Below, one piece after another: positions 7,491 through 12,190 of a stretch of 12,190 nt of DNA. The stretch is taken from contig CASEZU010000156.1 of the NCBI GenBank assembly GCA_949292445.1, forward strand, positions 1 to 12,190. Reading direction: 5' to 3'. Below the pieces are notes generated by a model. That model saw only the letters and a program-made list of their open reading frames with translations. It was not told the origin of the DNA and searched no databases. This DNA comes from an uncultured Spirochaetales bacterium. Lineage in GTDB: Bacteria > Spirochaetota > Spirochaetia > Sphaerochaetales > Sphaerochaetaceae. Position 1 is the first letter of the stretch, and every line of letters begins with the position of its first letter. The position numbers and the translations under genes were made by a program.

Positions 7491-8510
7491 ATGTTTTTTC
7501 CAGAAGGATACAGACCGCTTCTCGGCCAGCATGAGACCGAGAAAGCAATAAAGGATGCCAAGGATACCTTCGAGCGCTCCCTTTCCGGGGCGCTGAGGCT
7601 TTCGCGCGTGACCTCTCCGATCTTCGTCCCCTCGGGATCGGGTATCAATGATGACCTCAACGGGGTTGAGAATCCTGTGCGTTTCTCCGTCAAGAATCTC
7701 GGCGGAGAGCGGATGGAGATAATCCAGTCGCTGGCAAAGTGGAAGAGGATGGCACTTGCAGATTACGGCGTGAAGCCTGGCCGCGGCATTTATACAGATA
7801 TGAACGCTCTCAGACCTGATGATGACATCGATGCGATTCACTCCATCTATGTCGATCAGTGGGACTGGGAGAAGGTGATGGAGGAAGGGGAACGCAGCCT
7901 CGATTACCTCAAGGCCACCGTGCGTGACATCTACAGCGCGATAAAGCGTACCGCATTCCTCCTCGAGGAGGATTATCCTGTGCTGCATGACACGCTGCCC
8001 GAGGAGATTGTCTTCGTGCACTCCGAGGATGCGGCTGCCGAGTTCCCTGATCTTTCACCGCAGGAGCGGGAGAAGGAGCTTGCGAGACGCTACGGTGCCA
8101 TATTCCTCATCGGCATCGGTTATGGCAATCCTCCTCACTCCGGACGTGCACCGGATTATGATGACTGGTCAACGGAGACGGAGGGCGGCCGCCATGGTCT
8201 CAATGGCGACATCATTGTCTGGGACACCGTCCGTTCCGATTCCCTCGAGCTTTCCAGCATGGGTATCCGCGTGAACCGTGAGTCGCTTCTCAGGCAGCTT
8301 GAGATACGCGGCTGCATGGAGAGAAAGGATCTCTACTGGCACAAGAGGCTTCTTGCCGGAGAGTATCCCCAGACTATCGGAGGAGGAATCGGCCAGTCCA
8401 GGCTCTGTATGTTCCTCCTGCATAAGGCCCATGTAGGGGAGGTGCAGGCTTCCGTATGGCCTGATGAAGCCAGAAGAGAGGCAAAAGAGAAGGGTTTCTC
8501 ACTGCTCTGA
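7491..8510 (+). CDS. asnA: Aspartate-ammonia ligase (asparagine synthetase A)
   Basis: This cytoplasmic enzyme makes asparagine from aspartate, ammonia and ATP, releasing AMP and pyrophosphate. It has the fold of class II aspartyl-tRNA synthetases. At 339 residues it is close to the roughly 330 usual for AsnA. Conserved stretches are all present: Y-T-D-M-N-A-L-R-P (101-109), H-S-I-Y-V-D-Q-W-D-W-E (117-127), R-A-P-D-Y-D-D-W (219-226), L-N-G-D-I-I-V-W (237-244) and the ATP-site G-G-G-I-G-Q-S-R-L-C-M (297-307), followed by H-V-G-E-V-Q-A-S-V-W. AGGAG at 7481-7485 lies five bases before the ATG. It sits between two terminators and appears to be a single-gene unit with no functional link to the sugar genes; its promoter must lie in the roughly 50 bases upstream, where I see no clear hexamers. 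Confidence 0.96.
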   Translation: MFFPEGYRPLLGQHETEKAIKDAKDTFERSLSGALRLSRVTSPIFVPSGSGINDDLNGVENPVRFSVKNLGGERMEIIQSLAKWKRMALADYGVKPGRGIYTDMNALRPDDDIDAIHSIYVDQWDWEKVMEEGERSLDYLKATVRDIYSAIKRTAFLLEEDYPVLHDTLPEEIVFVHSEDAAAEFPDLSPQEREKELARRYGAIFLIGIGYGNPPHSGRAPDYDDWSTETEGGRHGLNGDIIVWDTVRSDSLELSSMGIRVNRESLLRQLEIRGCMERKDLYWHKRLLAGEYPQTIGGGIGQSRLCMFLLHKAHVGEVQASVWPDEARREAKEKGFSLL

Positions 8511-8516
8511 CAGAGT

Positions 8517-8544
8517 GCCCCGGATTCTCTCAGTCCGGGGCTTT
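8517..8544 (+). terminator. Intrinsic terminator after asnA
   Basis: An eight-base-pair GC-rich stem (8517-8524 with 8534-8541) with a nine-base loop starts six bases after the asnA stop. The T tract is short (TTT), so it may be weaker than the others. Confidence 0.75.
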
Positions 8545-8746
8545 CACTCCTCACATACTTCAGTAACTAGGGATAGATTTCCTGCAGCAGTCCATTTCTG
8601 GATATTCTCTCAAGCATATAATTATTCATTTGGATAACGCAGAGGGGGCAGCTTCTTCACAAGCGCACGGCCTCCAGGCAGATTGTCATGTTTTCAGCTT
8701 CCCCACGCCCGGTTCTCCCATCAGGAATACCCAGCCATGATCTGAT
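8545..8746. other. Non-coding stretch between asnA and the tRNA unit
   Basis: No gene with a start signal or ribosome binding site is visible on either strand. On the minus strand a 16-codon open stretch (8686-8736) spells a Walker A-like peptide, G-E-P-G-V-G-K, but then meets a stop. A neighbouring minus-strand frame reads about 20 codons with many Pro, Leu and Lys before a stop. These could be scraps of a lost gene or chance. Confidence 0.3.
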
Positions 8747-8778
8747 AAAAAATCCTTCTGCAATCTCTTACAGAAGGA
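8747..8778 (-). terminator. Intrinsic terminator of the tRNA-Leu gene
   Basis: On the minus strand TCCTTCTG pairs with CAGAAGGA (8771-8778 with 8753-8760) across a ten-base loop and is followed by six T. It starts 12 bases after the tRNA 3' end. Confidence 0.88.
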
Positions 8779-8790
8779 CCTGTCTCGGAG

Positions 8791-8872
8791 TGCGGTCGAC
8801 TGGACTTGAACCAGCACAGCTCTCGCCACTAGCACCTCAAGCTAGCGTGTCTACCAATTCCACCACGACCGC
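8791..8872 (-). tRNA. tRNA-Leu, anticodon GAG
   Basis: The 82-base gene folds as a class II tRNA. The acceptor stem GCGGTCG pairs perfectly with CGACCGC, with A as discriminator base. The D region carries G-G-T-A-G-A-C. The anticodon stem CTAGC/GCTAG holds the seven-base loop TTGAGGT, giving anticodon GAG, which reads CUC and CUU. A long variable arm, as in leucine tRNAs, precedes a T arm with loop TTCAAGT. The 3' CCA is not encoded (the next bases are CTC), so it must be added by the nucleotidyltransferase. The gene has its own promoter and terminator and is a single-tRNA unit. Confidence 0.96.
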
Positions 8873-8885
8873 TCGACGTCCATAG

Positions 8886-8914
8886 AATTTAGGTTATTTG
8901 GGGATTTTCGTCAA
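8886..8914 (-). promoter_or_regulatory. Promoter of the tRNA-Leu gene
   Basis: On the minus strand TTGACG (8909-8914) and TAAATT (8886-8891) are spaced by 17 bases, with the -10 hexamer 13 bases before the mature tRNA 5' end. This is a good sigma-70 layout for a short precursor. Confidence 0.7.
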
Positions 8915-9068
8915 TACGATGTGGGCAAAAAATTCAAGATTTTGTCGTTTCTGATGTTATTTCATTCACCCAGAAAGAAATAAAATTTCATAAACAGAAT
9001 GCTTCCTTTCTGTCATGTTTTCCTCTCTGATTCTGGACTATGTATCCCTGCTATTGTAGAGTTTTTGC
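8915..9068 (+). promoter_or_regulatory. Upstream control region of the xylB-xylosidase operon
   Basis: This AT-rich region lies between the divergent tRNA promoter and xylB. A TAAAAT hexamer at 8981-8986 could be a -10 box, with only a weak -35 upstream. It overlaps a short palindrome, GAAAT-AAA-ATTTC (8977-8989), which would be a natural operator position for a repressor. Position and function are inferred. Confidence 0.35.
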
Positions 9069-9074
9069 AGAGGA
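9069..9074 (+). promoter_or_regulatory. Ribosome binding site deciding the xylulokinase start
   Basis: AGAGGA lies seven bases before the ATG at 9082. The upstream in-frame ATG at 9040 has no such site, and the kinase fold begins right after 9082. Confidence 0.75.
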
Positions 9075-9081
9075 TTTTCAT

Positions 9082-10551
9082 ATGCTGGCAGCAGGAATAG
9101 ATGCAGGAACGCAGAGTATAAAGGTCGTCGTGTATGATGATGAGAAAAAACTCATCGTAGCATCGGCTTCGGCGCCGCTTGATCTCATTGAAGAAGCGGG
9201 CGGCGTGAGAGAACAGGAAGCGTCGTGGTGGCTTGATGCCATCCGCAGCTGTTTCTCTCAGCTTGATGAAGCTGTCAGGAAGGATATCGCCGTCATTTCC
9301 GTTTCGGGACAGCAGCATGGATTCGTGCCCGCTGATAAGGACGGCAATGTGCTTTATCGGGTAAAGCTCTGGTGTGATACCTCCACCGCAGCTGAATGCG
9401 AGGAGATTGAGAATGCCCTCGGAGGCAGGGAAAACGTTGCTTCAGCTCTGGGGAATCCGGTTCTTCCGGGATACACAGCAGGAAAGATTCGCTGGCTGTG
9501 GAAGAATCACAGGGAGCTTTACGAGAGGATGGCTTATGTCCTTCTTCCTCACGACTACATAAACTGGTATCTCTCCGGTCTCTTTGTGATGGAGAGGGGA
9601 GATGCATCCGGCACCGGTATCATGAATGTATATACGGCGGAATGGTCTGCAGAGGCTGCCGCTGCCGTGGCTCCTGGTCTACTGGAAAAGCTCCCGGAGA
9701 TCAGAAAGAAGCCGGGAATAATCGGTACTGTGAGGGCGGAAGCTGCTGCAGAGCTCGGTCTCTGCTCTGATGTGAAGATCGCATCCGGTGGCGGTGACAA
9801 TATGATGAGCGCAATCGGCACCGGAGCTGTTGCGGACGGGACAGTCACAATGAGCCTCGGCACGTCGGGAACGCTTTTCGCCTCATCCTCCAGGCCGTTC
9901 CGCGACGAGGAGATGCGCCTTGCGTCGTTCTGCTCTTCCACAGGAACATGGCTTCCTCTTCTCTGTACGATGAACTGCACTGTCGCATCGGAGACGCTCC
10001 GGAGGCTCTTCGGAAAGGGGGTGAAGGAGTTCGATGAGGCGGCAGAGAAGGCCGGAGCCGGTGCAGGAGGACTGCTGCTGCTTCCGTTTTTCAATGGCGA
10101 GCGTATTCCTGATTACCCGAAAGGCGAGGGGGTTCTCGCGGGAATGAGGCAGTCGAATGTCACGGAGGAGAACATAGCGAGGGCTGCGCTGGAGGGAGTC
10201 ACCTATGAGTTCATCCTCGGCCTGGATGCCTTCCGTGAGAACGGAATAGATGTAAAGCAGCTTACGCTTACAGGCGGCGGTGCAAAGAGCCGTGTATGGC
10301 GGCAGCTCGTCGCGGACATGACAGGATGCCCCGTACGTGTGCCGAAGATAAAGGAGGCTGCTGCATTCGGTGCGGCGCTTCACGGCCTCTGGTGTATCCG
10401 CGGCGGCAGCATTGCAGAGATGGCTGAGGAGCATATATCCTACGATGAGGGCTCAGCGGCATTCCCAGACAGAACGCATGAGGCCGTTTACAGGGAAGGC
10501 TACAGGAGATGGACCGCATACTCCAATGCTCTTGCCGCGATATTCAGATAA
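9082..10551 (+). CDS. xylB: Xylulokinase (FGGY family)
   Basis: This cytoplasmic enzyme phosphorylates D-xylulose with ATP to xylulose 5-phosphate, the entry into the pentose phosphate pathway. From the ATG at 9082 it has 489 residues, normal for XylB. The N-terminal phosphate loop is A-G-I-D-A-G-T-Q-S-I-K (4-14). The sugar-site motif is S-G-Q-Q-H-G (75-80), followed by V-K-L-W-C-D-T-S-T (94-102). The catalytic aspartate is probably D239 in S-G-G-G-D-N, and the second ATP-binding motif is T-G-G-G-A-K-S-R (397-404), then A-A-A-F-G-A-A-L (426-433). Other FGGY kinases are possible, but the beta-xylosidase gene in the same operon supports xylulose as substrate. The stop overlaps the ribosome binding site of the next gene. 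The adjacent isomerase gene often found with xylB is absent here. Confidence 0.92.
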   Translation: MLAAGIDAGTQSIKVVVYDDEKKLIVASASAPLDLIEEAGGVREQEASWWLDAIRSCFSQLDEAVRKDIAVISVSGQQHGFVPADKDGNVLYRVKLWCDTSTAAECEEIENALGGRENVASALGNPVLPGYTAGKIRWLWKNHRELYERMAYVLLPHDYINWYLSGLFVMERGDASGTGIMNVYTAEWSAEAAAAVAPGLLEKLPEIRKKPGIIGTVRAEAAAELGLCSDVKIASGGGDNMMSAIGTGAVADGTVTMSLGTSGTLFASSSRPFRDEEMRLASFCSSTGTWLPLLCTMNCTVASETLRRLFGKGVKEFDEAAEKAGAGAGGLLLLPFFNGERIPDYPKGEGVLAGMRQSNVTEENIARAALEGVTYEFILGLDAFRENGIDVKQLTLTGGGAKSRVWRQLVADMTGCPVRVPKIKEAAAFGAALHGLWCIRGGSIAEMAEEHISYDEGSAAFPDRTHEAVYREGYRRWTAYSNALAAIFR

Positions 10552-10555
10552 GGAG
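10550..10555 (+). promoter_or_regulatory. Ribosome binding site overlapping the xylB stop
   Basis: AAGGAG uses the last two bases of the xylB TAA and lies six bases before the ATG at 10562. It shows that the xylosidase starts there and not at the far upstream ATG at 10370 inside xylB, and suggests coupled translation. Confidence 0.82.
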
Positions 10556-10561
10556 AAGGCG

Positions 10562-12076
10562 ATGAGCACATATTCCAATCCGGTGATTTACGGCGATTAC
10601 TCCGATCCTGATCCGATAAGAGTCGGCGATGACTTCTACATGGTAGCCTCATCGTTTACATACCTTCCGGGAGTCCCGATCTTACATTCAAGGGATCTGG
10701 TCCACTGGGAGATCATAAACTACGCGGTAAGATCCCTGCCGTACAGCAAATACGATGTGCCATCGCATGGCTCCGGGACATGGGCTCCTTCAATCCGGTA
10801 CCATAACGGAGAGTTCATCATATTCATCCCTCTTGTTGATGAGGGCATCATGGTTACCCGTTCCAAGGATATAAGAGGGGAGTTCGAACTGAATATGCTG
10901 ACCTGTGCAAAAGGATGGATCGATCCATGCCCCATCTGGACTGATGACGGAAAAGCCTACATGATCTTCGCTTATGCGTTCTCCCGGGCAGGTAAGAAAA
11001 GCGTCCTCGATGCCGTGGAGATTGATCCGGACTGCCGCAGGATCATCGGGGAGAGTGTGACGATCTTCGACGGTACCGGCATAGCTCAGACGTCTGAGGG
11101 GCCGAAGGCATATTTCCGTGATGGCTGGTATTACATACTGTTCCCTGCCGGCGGCGTAGAGCATGGATGGCAGGCCTGCATACGGTCGAGGAACATCCTC
11201 GGGCCTTATGAGTACCGGATAGTAATGCATCAGGGGAATTCTCCCGTTAACGGTCCTCATCAGGGGGGATGGATCACAGCTCCCGACGGCTCAGAGTGGT
11301 TCCTGCACTTCCAGGATGTCAATGAGCTGGGGCGTATCATCCATCTGCAGCCTCTTAAGATGATTGATGGCTGGCCATTCATCGGCGTGGATGTGAACGG
11401 AGACGGCATCGGAGAGCCTGTGAGGACCTTCCGCATACCTGCTGAAGGTGAGCCTGAATATAATATTGCAACATCAGATGAGTTCGACTCCGGAACTCTT
11501 ATGCTGCAGTGGCAGTGGCAGGGCAATCCTGATGCTTCTGCCTATTCCCTGTCGGAGCGCCCCGGATGGCTGACTCTCTCCTGCCTTGCAAACAGTGAAC
11601 GTGACAATCTTCTCTGGTATTCGCCTCATGCGCTGACCCAGATTCCGCAGAGTCCGTCATTCACAGTGACTGTTCTTGCAGAGCTTGACGGAACAGAGGA
11701 AGGTGACCTCTGTGCACTCGGCTTTATCGGCCATCAGTACGGTTACACAGGCATCTGCCGTACATCCGGCGGTTTTGCACTCCGCTCATTCAGAGGCAGG
11801 GTCATTGTCCCGACATTCGAGGGTGAGGCGGAGGAAAGGCTTATCGAGTCCGTTCCTGCAAGCTCCGCTCGTATCTTCCTCCGTATGGAGCTGAGGAGGG
11901 ACATGAATGTCATTTTCTCGTATTCAGAAGATGGGGAGAACTACAGTACGGTGAAGCATGTCTTCCCTGTGGAAAGAGCTACCTGGACAGGTGCCAAGAT
12001 CGCTCTCTGGGCTGCGAACCGGGATAACAGAAAATCTCAGGGGCGCGGACACTTCGATTTCATCAGATTCAGCTGA
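10562..12076 (+). CDS. Glycoside hydrolase family 43 beta-xylosidase (possible arabinofuranosidase)
   Basis: This enzyme would release xylose from the non-reducing ends of xylo-oligosaccharides, or arabinose from side chains. The 504 residues lack a signal peptide, so it acts in the cytoplasm on imported oligosaccharides. The N-terminal five-bladed propeller (about 5-295) starts N-P-V-I-Y-G-D-Y-S-D-P-D-P. The three expected acids are visible: D15 (base, S-D-P-D), D121 (W-I-D-P-C-P-I-W) and E179 (T-S-E-G-P-K). Residues from about 305 (D-E-F-D-S-G-T-L-M-L-Q-W-Q-W) to the end form the beta-sandwich domain usual in xylosidase-type GH43 proteins. The layout resembles GH43 subfamily 12 or related groups, but the split between xylosidase and arabinofuranosidase cannot be made by eye. 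It is co-transcribed with xylB. I see no terminator after it. Confidence 0.9.
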   Translation: MSTYSNPVIYGDYSDPDPIRVGDDFYMVASSFTYLPGVPILHSRDLVHWEIINYAVRSLPYSKYDVPSHGSGTWAPSIRYHNGEFIIFIPLVDEGIMVTRSKDIRGEFELNMLTCAKGWIDPCPIWTDDGKAYMIFAYAFSRAGKKSVLDAVEIDPDCRRIIGESVTIFDGTGIAQTSEGPKAYFRDGWYYILFPAGGVEHGWQACIRSRNILGPYEYRIVMHQGNSPVNGPHQGGWITAPDGSEWFLHFQDVNELGRIIHLQPLKMIDGWPFIGVDVNGDGIGEPVRTFRIPAEGEPEYNIATSDEFDSGTLMLQWQWQGNPDASAYSLSERPGWLTLSCLANSERDNLLWYSPHALTQIPQSPSFTVTVLAELDGTEEGDLCALGFIGHQYGYTGICRTSGGFALRSFRGRVIVPTFEGEAEERLIESVPASSARIFLRMELRRDMNVIFSYSEDGENYSTVKHVFPVERATWTGAKIALWAANRDNRKSQGRGHFDFIRFS

Positions 12077-12190
12077 TCACACAAAGCGCAAAAGGAATGC
12101 CTTTACTGTGCTGAAGTATTTTTCGGGGTCGCGGAGATACGCCTCCGCATGCCCTGCATCTTCTATGATCAGTTTCTCTTTATATCCTGT
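12077..12190 (-). CDS. Alpha/beta hydrolase, C-terminal end (5' part outside window)
   Basis: The last 37 codons of a minus-strand gene run into the window edge. They read K-E-K-L-I-I-E-D-A-G-H-A-E-A-Y, then D-P-E-K-Y-F-S-T-V-K-A-F-L, and stop at TGA (12077-12079). This matches the end of alpha/beta hydrolases (the kind with a G-x-G-H-A-x-S/A-Y motif), where the histidine, the fourteenth visible residue, completes the catalytic triad. The nucleophile and most of the fold are outside, so substrate and length are unknown. Its stop abuts that of the xylosidase gene on the other strand with no gap; the gene is too short here to be certain, but the motif is distinctive. Confidence 0.72.
   Translation of the reverse strand, partial: TGYKEKLIIEDAGHAEAYLRDPEKYFSTVKAFLLRFV

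Noticed and set aside
7380..8021. A 213-codon minus-strand frame opposite asnA
   Set aside because: It mirrors asnA codons, runs through the importer terminator, and has no start signal or domain.
8688..8885. A 65-codon plus-strand frame across the tRNA gene
   Set aside because: It overlaps the complement of a complete tRNA-Leu gene and its terminator, so it is not a credible protein gene.
9555..10434. Long open frames of 179 and 183 codons on the minus strand inside xylB
   Set aside because: They lie opposite a well-supported kinase, have no recognisable motifs or start signals, and are rich in Ser, Arg and Pro as expected of antisense frames in GC-rich coding DNA.
10370..10561. Extended N terminus of the GH43 protein inside xylB
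   Set aside because: The extra 64 residues have no similarity to GH43 starts, and the ribosome binding site points to 10562.
1..12190. CRISPR arrays, insertion sequences, phage genes or a defence system
   Set aside because: I saw no regularly spaced repeats, transposase or integrase genes, or terminal inverted repeats; the window looks like ordinary metabolic DNA with one gene remnant.

Overview
The window reads as chromosomal DNA of a carbohydrate-using spirochaete, probably of the Sphaerochaeta or Treponema type. The main evidence is the transporter binding protein, which has a cleavable signal peptide with no lipobox cysteine followed by an S-G-S-A-E-A stretch, a start I associate with spirochaete sugar-binding proteins. 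GC content looks moderate to high and Shine-Dalgarno sites (AAGGAG) are strong. The taxonomic call is inference; no rRNA is present.

Layout, left to right. (1) The 3' end of an L-lactate dehydrogenase gene (+) closes with a clear intrinsic terminator. (2) A decayed gene remnant at about 475-840 (+) matches the C-terminal half of DUF234/archaeal-type ATPases but is spread over two reading frames. (3) A two-component pair on the minus strand, a YesM-like sensor kinase and a YesN-like AraC-type response regulator overlapping by 23 bases, diverges from a three-gene ABC sugar importer on the plus strand (binding protein, terminator-like hairpin, two inner-membrane permeases). No ATPase gene is present, so the importer probably uses a shared ATPase encoded elsewhere. 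(4) asnA (ammonia-dependent asparagine synthetase) stands alone between two terminators. (5) A non-coding stretch carries tRNA-Leu(GAG) on the minus strand with its own promoter and terminator. (6) A tight xylulokinase and GH43 beta-xylosidase operon (+) follows. (7) The last 114 bases hold the 3' end of a minus-strand alpha/beta hydrolase whose stop codon abuts the xylosidase stop.

How the genes may work together: the sensor kinase would detect an extracytoplasmic sugar signal and the regulator would control the divergent importer. The signal-peptide-less GH43 enzyme would split imported xylo-oligosaccharides in the cytoplasm, and XylB would phosphorylate xylulose into the pentose phosphate pathway. 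Xylose isomerase is not in the window. The importer is separated from the xylan genes by asnA and a tRNA, so its substrate is not settled. I found no convincing previously undescribed system; the most unusual items are the frameshifted ATPase remnant, the possible leaderless kinase mRNA and the hairpin inside the transporter operon.
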